From: Halobacillus litoralis
GTDB taxonomy: Bacteria; Bacillota; Bacilli; Bacillales; Halobacillaceae
Reading direction: 5' to 3'
Length of the DNA stretch: 64,000 nt
Assembly: GCF_009856415.1 (NCBI RefSeq)
Contig: NZ_WMEZ01000002.1
Coordinates: forward strand, 434,001 to 498,000
The first letter of the stretch is position 1. Every line of letters begins with the position of its first letter. The notes beneath the pieces are model-generated. The model had not been told where the DNA came from. It worked only from the letters and a program-made list of their open reading frames with translations, and did no database searches. The translations under genes were made by a program, and so were the position numbers. Positions 36,348-45,339 of the stretch are shown in pieces.

Positions 36348-37418
36348 ATGAAGGTTGTACTGTCCGGTTATTATGGATTTGAGAATACAGGAGATGAAGC
36401 GATCGTAAAATCGATGATTCAACATCTGAGAACCTTCGACCCTGATATCCAAATCATTGTTCTATCTCAGAACCCATCCAAGACGGAAATCGATTATGGA
36501 GTATCCGCCGTGGATCGATGGAATTTTAAAGAAATCATTCGAGCGTTAAAGGAATCGGATGGCTTGATTAGTGGTGGAGGCAGTTTATTACAAGATGCCA
36601 CCGGGCCGAGATCCGTGTTGTACTATACAGGCATCATGCATATGGCCAAATGGCTGAGGAAGCCTGTTTTCATATACGCCCAAGGCATGGGACCCATACG
36701 AAAACCTATCCACCAGCTGTTGGTTCGTATTGCTTTGAATGGAGTTACTGGAATTTCTGTTCGTGATAAGAAATCAAAAGAACTTCTTGAAAGAATCGGG
36801 GTAAGGAAAAGCATAGATCTCTTCCCTGATCCCGTTTTCGGTTACGACTACAAGGATAAGATGGAAGGTCAACATTCAGAAAAACCATTAATTGCTGTGA
36901 GTATCCGTGAATGGGGTGACTCAGAAGAACTTGTGGAGAAACTAACGGAAGCATTCTCCGGCTGTATAGACAAAGGGTATCGTCTTCGTTTTATCCCTAT
37001 GCACGGGGAATCGGATGAAGCTTTTTCTAATAAAGTTGCTCAACGCTTGAACCAGGATGTAGAGGTCGTGTCCGGCCAGATGTCGATCGATGAAAAACTG
37101 CACTCGTTATCAGAGGCAGACGTATTGATCGGCATGCGCCTTCATGCCCTTATTTTTGCAGGGGTTTGTTCTGTGCCGTTTGTCGCCCTTTCCTACGATC
37201 CTAAAATTGATGCACTAGCAGCTCAACTCGATTTTCCTGTTACTGTCGATACCAACGAACCAGATTGGGAGTCTTCAGCCATCACGAAAGAAGTCGAGCG
37301 ACTGTATGGAGATTTGCCGGCTCACAAAAAAAAGCTGGAACAGACGGTTTCTACCTTATCGACGAGAGCGAAAGAAACGGCCCGAGCGGCTTTACATCAC
37401 ATCCAACATAAAAAATAG
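36348..37418 (+). CDS. csaB: CsaB polysaccharide pyruvyl transferase
   Basis: A 356-residue enzyme that adds a pyruvate ketal to the secondary cell wall polymer; this modification is what SLH domains recognise. The N-terminus KVVLSGYYGFENTGDEAIV is the CsaB signature, with SGGGSLLQD, FIYAQGMGP and IGMRLHALIFAG further along. The start is ATG 36348 with GAGGTGA 5-6 nt upstream. It is the third gene of the tagA-flippase-csaB operon, after an 84-bp gap. Together with ten SLH proteins within 31 kb upstream, it makes SLH-polymer anchoring the central theme of the region. Confidence 0.94.
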   Translation: MKVVLSGYYGFENTGDEAIVKSMIQHLRTFDPDIQIIVLSQNPSKTEIDYGVSAVDRWNFKEIIRALKESDGLISGGGSLLQDATGPRSVLYYTGIMHMAKWLRKPVFIYAQGMGPIRKPIHQLLVRIALNGVTGISVRDKKSKELLERIGVRKSIDLFPDPVFGYDYKDKMEGQHSEKPLIAVSIREWGDSEELVEKLTEAFSGCIDKGYRLRFIPMHGESDEAFSNKVAQRLNQDVEVVSGQMSIDEKLHSLSEADVLIGMRLHALIFAGVCSVPFVALSYDPKIDALAAQLDFPVTVDTNEPDWESSAITKEVERLYGDLPAHKKKLEQTVSTLSTRAKETARAALHHIQHKK

Positions 37419-37451
37419 AGAGCACCCTCAAGGGGATGCTCTCTATTTTTT
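37410..37451. terminator. Bidirectional terminator
   Basis: 15-bp stem AAAAAATAGAGAGCA plus inner CCC/GGG pairs, spanning the ends of convergent csaB and the second tagA-like gene. Confidence 0.88.
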
Positions 37452-38156
37452 CGTTTTCAAAACCTTCAACAAGAAGGTAGGTAATTTGATTTGACGTTTG
37501 ATCCTCCACGGTTCTTTGATCAGTCTGTACAACCATTCAAGACCGACTTTTTGGAAGGCATCTGGTGCCCTTTTCACCCGTCCGGACAAGACGTCAAAAG
37601 AACCCCCTACTCCCTGGAAGACTTTCGTGTCCAACTCTTCCATGTGGTCGACAATCCAGTATTCCTGTCTAGGACTGCCTAAGGCCACAAAGACAATATC
37701 AGGTTTCGCCTGATTAATGGTATCTTTTATATAATCCTGGTCTTTTTCATAACCATCAATGATGCCGGCTATTTTCAAGTCAGGATACATTTCTTTTAAA
37801 CGATGACTGGCCTTTTCTGCTACTCCAGGCTTTGCTCCATATAAAAATACGGATTTTCCATGAAGGGAAGCTTGTTCGCACAAGGCGAGCAGCATATCAA
37901 TACCGGTGACTCGCTCACGTATCGTACCGCCGGTCATTCTGGAAGCGATCAGGATTCCCACACCATCAGGAATCTGATAGGTGGCGGTATTCAACAAGTG
38001 TAACAAGTCTGCATCCTTCTGCGCCTGCAAAATTTTTTCAGGGTTGATGGCCACAATAAAGGACTTGCGGTGCTCATTAATATCCGTCATTATATTTTCC
38101 TTGAGCTGATCGTATGTGTAATTACTAACGTCAACCCCTAAAAACTTTTCCTTCAT
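37443..38156 (-). CDS. WecG/TagA/CpsF family glycosyltransferase, second paralogue
   Basis: A 237-residue homologue of the tagA product at 34 kb. It shows AINPEKILQAQ, PDGVGILIAS, RERVTGIDM, FLYGA, VALGSPRQEYWI, GGSFDVLSG and RAPDAFQKVGLEWLYRL. It follows a UDP-ManNAc dehydrogenase gene by 17 bp on the same strand. In the enterobacterial common antigen pathway WecC makes UDP-ManNAcA and WecG, of this same family, transfers it; so this copy may be a ManNAcA transferase where the first copy uses ManNAc. That assignment is inference. The gene ends in a terminator shared with csaB. Confidence 0.85.
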   Translation of the reverse strand: MKEKFLGVDVSNYTYDQLKENIMTDINEHRKSFIVAINPEKILQAQKDADLLHLLNTATYQIPDGVGILIASRMTGGTIRERVTGIDMLLALCEQASLHGKSVFLYGAKPGVAEKASHRLKEMYPDLKIAGIIDGYEKDQDYIKDTINQAKPDIVFVALGSPRQEYWIVDHMEELDTKVFQGVGGSFDVLSGRVKRAPDAFQKVGLEWLYRLIKEPWRIKRQIKLPTFLLKVLKTKK

Positions 38157-38172
38157 GTTTTCACCTAGACCC

Positions 38173-39450
38173 TTATCCGTTTTTTGAATCTCCCAAGCGC
38201 TTCGTTACGTATCCTGCATTTTTCCATTCATCTAACGATAACGCATTTTTCGTATCAAAGACAAGCCTATTTTTCATTTTACCTTTTATATACTCAGGGT
38301 CAAGTTGTTTAAACTCATCATGATCTGTGAGGATGACTAGAATGTCGGCATCCTTAAGTGCTTCGTCCATATCCTGCGTTTGGTTGGAAGCCACATTATC
38401 TTTAATATGAGGGTCAAACGTCGTGAAACTGATCCCTTTTTCAACGAGTTCCATGATCACTTTAAGAGATGGGCTTTCCCTTTGGTCATCAATGTTTGCT
38501 TTAAACGAAAGACCGAATAAGGCCACTTTCGGATCGTTGATGAATTGTTCTTTCGATATCTGCTGAATTTGTTCAGCCGTGTACGTCGGCATATAATCAT
38601 TCGTATTTCGGGACAACTGAATGATCTTAGAAAGATCAGGTTCAATTTCTGCTAAGAACCATGGATCAACAGCGATACAGTGTCCCCCAACCCCAGGGCC
38701 TGGCGTATGAATGTTCACACGTGGGTGGTAATTGGCAAGCTTAATCGCTTCCCATGAATTCACACCGATTTTATCACTGATGAGGGCCAATTCGTTGGCA
38801 AAAGCGATATTCACATCACGATAGGTATTCTCAATGACTTTGGCCATTTCCGCTGTTGTAGCATCCGTTAAATGGATGTTTCCTTTAACAAAAGATTGAT
38901 AAAGCTCCTTTGTCATCGTAGAAGACTTCTCGTTGATTCCTCCAACGATCCGATCATTATCCACCAGTTCCTGGAAAACCTTCCCTGGAATGACTCTCTC
39001 TGGTGAGTGAGAAACGAAAAGCTCTTCGCCGATGGCTAGTCCGGTTTGTTCTAAGACGGGGATCATGACATCTTCAACCGTTCTTGGTGGGACAGTCGAT
39101 TCCAAGATCACTAAGTTCCCTTCTTTAACAAAAGGTACAATCGCTTCTGTCGCTTTTCTTACGTAATCAAGGTTCGCCGTTTTATCTTCGCGGATCGGAG
39201 ATGGTACGGCAATGACGAAGACATCTGCCTCTGTAGGTTCAACCGAAGCTTGGAACAATCCAGCATCTACAGCTTCTTCCAGCCGTTCCTGTAATCCATT
39301 CTCTTCTATATGAAGTTGTTTATTGTTGATCATTTCTACTGCTTTATGGTTGATATCCACCCCATGAACTTTATGACCGTGGATAGCAAACATTACTGAA
39401 GTGGGCAGCCCGATATAACCTAACCCGACAACACATAATGACTTCTTCAT
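38173..39450 (-). CDS. UDP-N-acetyl-D-mannosamine / UDP-glucose dehydrogenase family (WecC-like)
   Basis: A 425-residue NAD-dependent nucleotide-sugar dehydrogenase. Rossmann motif GLGYIGLPTSVMFA at the N-terminus, VIAVPSPI, LESTVPPRTVED, SPERVIPG, and the middle catalytic region GPGVGGHCIAVDPWF with the active Cys. The C-terminal UDP-binding domain has GLSFKANIDDQRESPS. The sequence follows the WecC/UDP-ManNAc dehydrogenase form more than the UDP-glucose form. The product would be UDP-ManNAcA for a uronic-acid-containing wall polymer. A matching UDP-GlcNAc 2-epimerase (WecB/MnaA) is not in the window. Start ATG 39450 has AAAGGGAG 7 nt upstream. Confidence 0.88.
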   Translation of the reverse strand: MKKSLCVVGLGYIGLPTSVMFAIHGHKVHGVDINHKAVEMINNKQLHIEENGLQERLEEAVDAGLFQASVEPTEADVFVIAVPSPIREDKTANLDYVRKATEAIVPFVKEGNLVILESTVPPRTVEDVMIPVLEQTGLAIGEELFVSHSPERVIPGKVFQELVDNDRIVGGINEKSSTMTKELYQSFVKGNIHLTDATTAEMAKVIENTYRDVNIAFANELALISDKIGVNSWEAIKLANYHPRVNIHTPGPGVGGHCIAVDPWFLAEIEPDLSKIIQLSRNTNDYMPTYTAEQIQQISKEQFINDPKVALFGLSFKANIDDQRESPSLKVIMELVEKGISFTTFDPHIKDNVASNQTQDMDEALKDADILVILTDHDEFKQLDPEYIKGKMKNRLVFDTKNALSLDEWKNAGYVTKRLGDSKNG

Positions 39451-39985
39451 TCCAATACTCCCTTTCTCTTCCAAACATTCCTGCTGATCATCTTAACTAG
39501 ATGCACTCACGATTGGCCGGTATTCCTTCAAAGGCGACCTGATGTAGATGAATTGTAATGATTTGTTCCATGATACTATAAAAACATAATTTCCTATGTA
39601 GAAAATTAGTTTAATCTTTGAATATCTTTGTGTCGTTGACGCCTTAAAGCGCTTTGTTTATATTATTCGTTTCTTCAGCCGGTTTGTGACGTTCCACTCC
39701 GACATTCATACTATTCTGTTTATTGCGAATAATCCTATGTGTCCATTACTCGTATTATCTGTTCACACGAACCATTCTATCCTATGGATCCACAGGGAAT
39801 TTCCAATTATGATCATGTATTCACAACTATTCATTATACTTGTTTTTCCCTTGGAGCATCAACATAAATTTCGACTTGCCAACACCGTTAGACAAGTTCG
39901 ATCATTTATAGACAGCTGTCAAGTAATGGTTTATACTTCAATGTGGCTAATCCCATATTCAAGGAAAATTACTGAGGTGTTATTC
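39451..39985. other. Divergent intergenic region, no gene seen
   Basis: 535 bp between the WecC-like gene and the O-antigen-ligase-like gene. A frame open from 39686 continues into the downstream gene, but its first 100 residues look like translated noncoding DNA and have no ribosome binding site. The region probably carries promoters for both genes. Confidence 0.5.
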
Positions 39986-41437
39986 ATGTCGAAATTATTA
40001 AACAGAGAACTGTTCGAAAAGCTCTTATTGATCTTCATCATCATACAGCCAATACTAGATATTTTAACATACTTTTCAATGCAAGCGTTGAATGCGAGCC
40101 TGACAATCGGCATAATCGTCCGGGTCCTTTTCATGGCCGCTTCTCTCTGGTTCATCTTCTTTGGTAATTCCAGCCGCTTGAAGAAATACGTCATTACTTA
40201 TTTGATAGCCTTAGCCGCTGTGCTTACAATCGGATTGATTTATAACTTTTTTGCAAAACCGATCTTCAACCCGTTCCTTGAACTACAGTTCCTAGCGAAA
40301 ACCGTGTATTTCCCGATTATGCTTGGAGCGTATCTGTTACTGTTTACCACGTTAGATAAAACATTAATCGTACGTATGCGAATCATGAAAGCCATCACGA
40401 TTGCCATGGTCATCATCGCTGTCAGTATGTTCCTTGCCATCCTTACAGGAACGTCCTCAGAAACGTATGAATGGAACAAGTTCGGATTCAAAGGTTGGTT
40501 CAACTCCGGAAATGAAATCGGCTCAATCATCGCCATTTCTTTCCCATTGGTCTATATCTACACGTTGAATAAAGTCGATAACCTTAAAAAGCTGTATTAC
40601 TTTATCCCAATGATCTTCATTGCCCTTGTTTCCATCCTTCTTGGAACGAAAGTCGGGTTCTTCGCCGTCCTGGGTGCTTCGGTCATTGTCTTTGTCAGCT
40701 ACCTTATTTATTGGTTGATTTCGAAAGTGAAAACATCGACAAAAGAATCTCATCTGCATTTACGATTGATCAGCTCTCTGATCTTTTTGATCCTATTCTT
40801 GGTTGCCACACCATTCTCTCCGACCTTCTCGAACGTGTCAGGAGATGTCGGTCAAATCAATGAGCAAAGAGAAGCCACGGAAGACCCTGATCAAGATGGA
40901 ATCGAAGAAGGAGCCGGTGAGGATCCAGCTGGTGAAGAAGATGGAGGAACGAAAGGTGGAGATGATGCTGCTGCAGCACTTGGCGAGCAGGCACTGATTG
41001 AATCACCTATTCTGAAAATTATCTTGAGTTCACGGAACATTTATTTCGCTCACATCTACGGCATGTATGAAGAAGCAGATGTTGTACAGAAAACTTTTGG
41101 CATGGGATATGCAGGAAATTATGAGGACATTCGAAAGTTGATCGAAATGGATTTCTTTGACCTCTTCTTCTCTTTCGGTATTCTAGGAATTCTTTTAATC
41201 CTTACACCATTCTTAATAATCGCCGGCCTGTTTTTAAAACTCCTCTTTAAAGCGCCGGGCGAAATGTTACATCCACAAAACATATTGATTTTACTGTCCA
41301 TCGGATTTGGTACAGGAATCGCGTTTTTAGCTGGGCATGTGCTTTACGCTCCTGCGGTAAGTATCTACCTTGCCATCAGTATCGTCCTGCTATTGACGAA
41401 TATGCTTCATCTTAATAATCGCTTACGCAAAGCTTAA
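39986..41437 (+). CDS. O-antigen ligase/polymerase-like membrane protein (Wzy/WaaL type)
   Basis: A 483-residue integral membrane protein with about 10-12 hydrophobic segments. The long extracytoplasmic loop between late segments contains an acidic low-complexity run (EDPDQDGIEEGAGEDP...). The pattern GFKGWFNSGNEIGSI followed by several helices and the loop matches O-antigen ligase-like proteins (Wzy_C family). These polymerise glycans or transfer them to an acceptor outside the membrane. Start ATG 39986 has GAGGTG 6 nt upstream. It lies among wall glycan genes and could join polymer units or attach them to the wall; substrate unknown. Confidence 0.78.
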   Translation: MSKLLNRELFEKLLLIFIIIQPILDILTYFSMQALNASLTIGIIVRVLFMAASLWFIFFGNSSRLKKYVITYLIALAAVLTIGLIYNFFAKPIFNPFLELQFLAKTVYFPIMLGAYLLLFTTLDKTLIVRMRIMKAITIAMVIIAVSMFLAILTGTSSETYEWNKFGFKGWFNSGNEIGSIIAISFPLVYIYTLNKVDNLKKLYYFIPMIFIALVSILLGTKVGFFAVLGASVIVFVSYLIYWLISKVKTSTKESHLHLRLISSLIFLILFLVATPFSPTFSNVSGDVGQINEQREATEDPDQDGIEEGAGEDPAGEEDGGTKGGDDAAAALGEQALIESPILKIILSSRNIYFAHIYGMYEEADVVQKTFGMGYAGNYEDIRKLIEMDFFDLFFSFGILGILLILTPFLIIAGLFLKLLFKAPGEMLHPQNILILLSIGFGTGIAFLAGHVLYAPAVSIYLAISIVLLLTNMLHLNNRLRKA

Positions 41438-41443
41438 CAACTC

Positions 41444-41475
41444 TGAGGACTCCTATTTTAGGAGTCCTCATTTTC
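41444..41475 (+). terminator. Rho-independent terminator
   Basis: 12-bp stem TGAGGACTCCTA with a 3-nt loop and a T-rich tail, 6 bp after the O-antigen-ligase-like gene. Confidence 0.87.
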
Positions 41476-41525
41476 TTTCATCTGTTATAATGGGAAAGCA
41501 ATACACCGTGAAAGGGAAGAAAACT

Positions 41526-42542
41526 ATGACTGTCAGACATTATCAGCCTGGAGATGAAAATCAAATTCAGGAACTTTTCAAGAAAACATTTCGTCAAGAT
41601 CGCCCCCTCCAATCCTGGAGCTGGAAGTTTATAGATAACCCGAAACAAACCGAGCCGTTTATTCTATTGTACGATGAAGGTGGCAAAATTCTAGGTCACA
41701 TTAGTTTATGGATTACCGAAGCCTATATCGATGGCAAGAAATCAAAGATTGGGCTGCGAGCTGATACGATGGTGGACCCTGAAGCTCGAGGGAAAGGGAT
41801 TTATAAGCAATTGAACGATTCTCTGCTCCTTGAGGCTAAACAGGCAGGCATTGACTATCTCTATGGTTTCCCTGCACCGAAAGCTAAAGAGTTGTTCCTG
41901 CGCTATACAGGAGCCCATCATATGACGGATATGCCTCGCTGGCTGTTTATCCAGCAGCCTTTTTCGCTTTTATCATCAAAAGTAAGTCCTCTAGGGATCT
42001 TTAAACCATTCGATAAGATTTATAAGAAATTCAGAGGACCTAAGAGAATAGACAGTGATTATAAGTTCAAGAAAATCAACAAGTGCGACCACTCTTTTGA
42101 CCGCCTTGCTGATCAAGCAAAAGACCATTCACACGTTATGGTGGTAAGAGATTCAGCCTACTTGAACTGGAGATATCATGACCACCCGGAAAACTCCTAT
42201 GACATGTACGGTTGTTTTGAAGGTGACGAGTTAAAAGGGTACGTGGTAACGACGAAAGAAGAAGGAAAATTCACCAACGGATTCATCGTGGACTGGCTTA
42301 CCCTCTCGGACGATGTCTGGCCACTACTATTGCGACAGGTTTTTCTCAATCTTCATGATGCCGATATCATCCAGACCTGGTGTTTAGAACACTCCCCACC
42401 GGTAAAGGCGCTGAAGAAACAAGGGTTTGTCCATAAAGACAGCCCTATGCCTCTTGTTGGCAAAGAAATATCAGCCCATACCATCGGGTTAGAAGATCCA
42501 GAGAAGTGGTTTATTACATTTGGAGATGTGGATTCCTTCTAA
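41526..42542 (+). CDS. GNAT family N-acetyltransferase
   Basis: A 338-residue protein with an N-terminal GNAT fold: RHYQPGDENQIQELFKKTF, then the acetyl-CoA loop TMVDPEARGKGIYKQL (R/Q-x-x-G-x-G/A type) at about residues 80-96. The C-terminal 200 residues carry NWRYHDHPENSY, as seen in long GNAT proteins of polysaccharide clusters. Start ATG 41526 has AAAGGGA 8 nt upstream. It may acetylate an amino sugar intermediate of the wall polymer or a small molecule; the substrate is not evident. Own terminator on each side. Confidence 0.83.
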   Translation: MTVRHYQPGDENQIQELFKKTFRQDRPLQSWSWKFIDNPKQTEPFILLYDEGGKILGHISLWITEAYIDGKKSKIGLRADTMVDPEARGKGIYKQLNDSLLLEAKQAGIDYLYGFPAPKAKELFLRYTGAHHMTDMPRWLFIQQPFSLLSSKVSPLGIFKPFDKIYKKFRGPKRIDSDYKFKKINKCDHSFDRLADQAKDHSHVMVVRDSAYLNWRYHDHPENSYDMYGCFEGDELKGYVVTTKEEGKFTNGFIVDWLTLSDDVWPLLLRQVFLNLHDADIIQTWCLEHSPPVKALKKQGFVHKDSPMPLVGKEISAHTIGLEDPEKWFITFGDVDSF

Positions 42543-42555
42543 ATCAATGAAACCT

Positions 42556-42594
42556 AAAAAAGTCTTGCTGGACAGAAGCCAGCAAGACTTTTTT
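42556..42594. terminator. Bidirectional terminator
   Basis: 16-bp perfect stem AAAAAAGTCTTGCTGG with a 7-nt loop, between convergent GNAT and tagO genes. Confidence 0.9.
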
Positions 42595-43675
42595 AATGGT
42601 CTTTCTCTTTCTTTTTTTCATTTTTCGTAAAGAGGTCAATGATCGGTCGCTTCCCTCGGTAAACGACTCCAGTCATTTCCGCAAACAAGTGAAGCAGTAA
42701 GAGCAAAACGAACGTAATGATCAATGAAATCCCAAATGACGTTAACGAGAATAATAAAGCTAAAAACCCGAATAGTGCACTGAACGCGTAAATAATAAGA
42801 ACAGTGGCTCGGTGACTAAAGCCCGCGGCTAAAATTTGATAATGAATGTGTTTATTATCCGGCATCATGATTTTCTGTTTATTGATGAGCCTTCTTAATA
42901 TGGAAAAGAGTGTATCGAATACTGGAATGGCCAGGACGATAATCGGAATCACAAAACTGAAGAGGGTCACGTTCTTAAATAAGCCAACCATTGAGATGAC
43001 AGACATCGAGTATCCTAAGAAAAGCGACCCGGTATCGCCCATATAGATGCGTGCTGGATAAAAGTTATGGAAAAGGAAGCCGATATTACTTCCTATTAAC
43101 ACAACACAAAGGTAAACGATGGCCACTTGAGGTTCAATGGCCAGTGCCATGACCGCAATACTGATTAATGAAATGGTCGACACTCCAGCCGCAAGTCCAT
43201 CAAGTCCATCAATTAAGTTGATGGCATTCGTAATCCCAATGATCCAAAAGAATGTAAAAAGGATACTGATAGGCTCATTTAATGTCACCATTCCAATAAA
43301 AGGGATACTCAACACATCAATTTTTAATCCCGAGAAGATGAGAATAGCCGCAGCTAAAACTTGCCCCCCCAGTTTCATGATCGGACGTATTTGGAAACGA
43401 TCATCAAAAAGTCCTGTCAACACGATGATAATGGCTCCAATACAGATCGGAACGATGTAAGGCAGGTCCGGTCGTATAAAAATAATCCCTGCTGCCGCCC
43501 CTCCAAAAATAGCCAGTCCCCCCATCCTTGGGGTAACTTCTTTATGTATTTTCCGAAGTTCTGGATAGTCCATCATCTTCCATTTCACCGCTAGTTTCAT
43601 AACAGGAAAAACCAGCAAATAACTGACGGTCATGGATAGTAAAATCGCTATTGTCATTTCTACATATATGTTCAT
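42593..43675 (-). CDS. tagO: UDP-GlcNAc:undecaprenyl-phosphate GlcNAc-1-phosphate transferase (TagO/WecA)
   Basis: A 360-residue multi-pass membrane enzyme that starts wall teichoic acid and secondary polymer synthesis by moving GlcNAc-1-P onto undecaprenyl phosphate. Family motifs: RKIHKEVTPRMGG, TGLFDDRFQI (Asp pair), NAINLIDGLDGLAAG, NFYPARIYMGDTGSLFLGY and DNKHIHYQIL. The start is ATG 43675 preceded by GTGAGGA; a GTG 12 nt earlier lies inside this site. It feeds both TagA paralogues upstream. Another TagO copy elsewhere in the genome cannot be ruled out. Confidence 0.92.
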   Translation of the reverse strand: MNIYVEMTIAILLSMTVSYLLVFPVMKLAVKWKMMDYPELRKIHKEVTPRMGGLAIFGGAAAGIIFIRPDLPYIVPICIGAIIIVLTGLFDDRFQIRPIMKLGGQVLAAAILIFSGLKIDVLSIPFIGMVTLNEPISILFTFFWIIGITNAINLIDGLDGLAAGVSTISLISIAVMALAIEPQVAIVYLCVVLIGSNIGFLFHNFYPARIYMGDTGSLFLGYSMSVISMVGLFKNVTLFSFVIPIIVLAIPVFDTLFSILRRLINKQKIMMPDNKHIHYQILAAGFSHRATVLIIYAFSALFGFLALLFSLTSFGISLIITFVLLLLLHLFAEMTGVVYRGKRPIIDLFTKNEKKKEKDH

Positions 43676-43892
43676 AAAAATCCTCACTTATTTTAAAGTT
43701 TACGTGAATTTAGGCGGTTACATTATATCATACGGATGCAACCATCATGTCGTTTATTGTAAAAAATTCTCTAATTTCCAATTACACAGTAAATTTTGAG
43801 CATGTACCTCTTCCTACTGTATGTTACAATATTCGTTGTGCAGAAATATTTGAAACATTATTTTCCATTATGGAAAGGAGAAAAAAGACCTT

Positions 43893-44576
43893 ATGAAGGT
43901 TCTTATCATTATACCAGCTTATAATGAAGAAGATTCGATTTATGATACCGTTCAAAGTGTAAAAGCCTCTACCGATTACGACTATATCGTTATTAATGAC
44001 GGTTCAAAAGACCGCACCCCTTATATTCTTGAAGAAAATGGCATTCATCACCTGACCCTTCCTAATAACTTGGGAATTGGGGGAGCCATGCAAACCGGGT
44101 ACAAGTATGCTCTAAGAAACGGTTATGATTACGCCATTCAACTGGATGCCGACGGCCAGCATAATCCAGTGGATTTGAGAAACTTGATTGATGAAATTGA
44201 AAATACGGGATATGACATGATCATAGGCTCCCGATTTGTTGAGCGAAGTGGTTACAGAGGAAGCATCACAAGAAGAATCGGAATCTATTACTTTTATGCC
44301 ATGCTTAAGCTACTCACTAGAATCAGAATCACCGATCCTACCTCTGGTTATCGGGTAGCCAACCGAAAAGTCATTCAGGAATTTGCCAACCATTATCCTA
44401 TCGATTATCCAGAAGTGGAAGTCCTGGTTCATTTAACGAAGAAGAAATTCAAAATTAAAGAAATTAAAGTCGAAATGAATAACCGACAGGGAGGACAATC
44501 TTCCATTACTCCCATCAAGTCTATTTATTACATGACAAAAGTCACCTACTTCTCTTTAATCAGGTCGATATTTTAA
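43893..44576 (+). CDS. Family 2 glycosyltransferase (DPM1-like)
   Basis: A 227-residue GT-A enzyme: VLIIIPAYNEEDSIYDTV, VINDGSKDRT, NLGIGGAMQTGY, IQLDADGQHNP (metal-binding DxD type) and DPTSGYRVANR. There is no C-terminal membrane domain, so it resembles dolichyl/polyprenyl-phosphate mannose or glucose synthases. It would charge undecaprenyl phosphate with a sugar that the GT39-type enzyme three genes downstream could use outside the membrane. AAAGGAG ribosome binding site; first of a tight four-gene operon (gaps 9, 0 and 13 bp). Confidence 0.9.
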   Translation: MKVLIIIPAYNEEDSIYDTVQSVKASTDYDYIVINDGSKDRTPYILEENGIHHLTLPNNLGIGGAMQTGYKYALRNGYDYAIQLDADGQHNPVDLRNLIDEIENTGYDMIIGSRFVERSGYRGSITRRIGIYYFYAMLKLLTRIRITDPTSGYRVANRKVIQEFANHYPIDYPEVEVLVHLTKKKFKIKEIKVEMNNRQGGQSSITPIKSIYYMTKVTYFSLIRSIF

Positions 44577-44585
44577 GGAGGACCT

Positions 44586-44945
44586 ATGAGCATCGTACAA
44601 ATCATCGTTATCGTCTCAGCTCTATTTTTTTTCGGGCAAGTGATGTACTTCACTTCCAAAAATAAATTACAAGATCAACAAGCGTTTATTTGGTTGATGT
44701 TTGCAAGCATCGGTGTCTTACTGGCATTATTCTTAGATAAAATCAATCAGCTCGCAAGTTCCATTGGGATCGCCTATATGCCATCCCTTATTTTTGTGCT
44801 CGCGTTCTTGATCATTTTGAATCTATTAATCTTTCACACCATCAGCCTTACGAAGCAACAGAACAAAGTGAAAAATTTAACGCAAGAATTAGCGTATTTA
44901 AATAAAGAAATACGAGAAATAAAGAAAAATCAACTCAAAGGATAG
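44586..44945 (+). CDS. DUF2304 membrane protein
   Basis: A 119-residue protein with three hydrophobic segments (about 3-20, 33-52, 63-88) and a charged helical tail (QNKVKNLTQELAYLNKEIREIKK) likely to form a coiled coil. This matches DUF2304, which commonly follows DPM1-like glycosyltransferases in polysaccharide clusters and may act as a membrane partner for them. AAGGAGG ribosome binding site. Biochemical function unknown. Confidence 0.82.
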   Translation: MSIVQIIVIVSALFFFGQVMYFTSKNKLQDQQAFIWLMFASIGVLLALFLDKINQLASSIGIAYMPSLIFVLAFLIILNLLIFHTISLTKQQNKVKNLTQELAYLNKEIREIKKNQLKG

Positions 44946-45326
44946 ATGTATTACATGGGAATCGTGAACTTTGGTTTAATCTTTTTAAACACCCTAGTAC
45001 TAGTTTCAGGACAATTTTTATGGAAATATGGACTCATGCAGAAAGAAGTCAACTTTCAAAATATCGGTGACATCATTTCATTATTTTTATCACCTTTTAT
45101 CATTGGAGGACTGACTCTATACGGATTTGCAACCGTCCTTTGGTTGTTCATTCTAACAAGAGTCCCACTCAGTGTCGCTTACCCGATTCAAAGTATCGCT
45201 TATATTCTTGCTGTATTTGGCGCCTATTTCATCTTTAATGAGCCATTATCAACGACGAAAATTGCCGGTGTCCTATTAATTATGATCGGGGTTTCACTGA
45301 TCGGCTTTTCTAGTAACAGCATGTAA
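44946..45326 (+). CDS. Small DMT/EamA-type transporter (ArnE/EmrE-like)
   Basis: A 126-residue protein with four hydrophobic helices, matching one half of an EamA transporter or the small multidrug resistance fold (PLSVAYPIQSIAYILAVFGAYFIFNEPLS). In ArnE/ArnF systems such proteins flip undecaprenyl-phosphate-linked sugars. Position between a DPM1-like enzyme and a GT39-type enzyme supports flipping of the monosaccharide carrier rather than drug efflux. Its start directly follows the DUF2304 stop; ATG 44955 is an alternative with better spacing. Confidence 0.78.
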   Translation: MYYMGIVNFGLIFLNTLVLVSGQFLWKYGLMQKEVNFQNIGDIISLFLSPFIIGGLTLYGFATVLWLFILTRVPLSVAYPIQSIAYILAVFGAYFIFNEPLSTTKIAGVLLIMIGVSLIGFSSNSM

Positions 45327-45339
45327 GGAGCACGACATA

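Noticed and set aside
39686-39985. 100-residue N-terminal extension of the O-antigen-ligase-like protein
   Set aside because: Reads like translated noncoding DNA and lacks a ribosome binding site, whereas ATG 39986 has GAGGTG at proper spacing.
44946-45326. Multidrug efflux pump of the SMR family
   Set aside because: Its operon position between DPM1-like and ArnT-like genes favours an ArnE-type sugar-carrier flippase.
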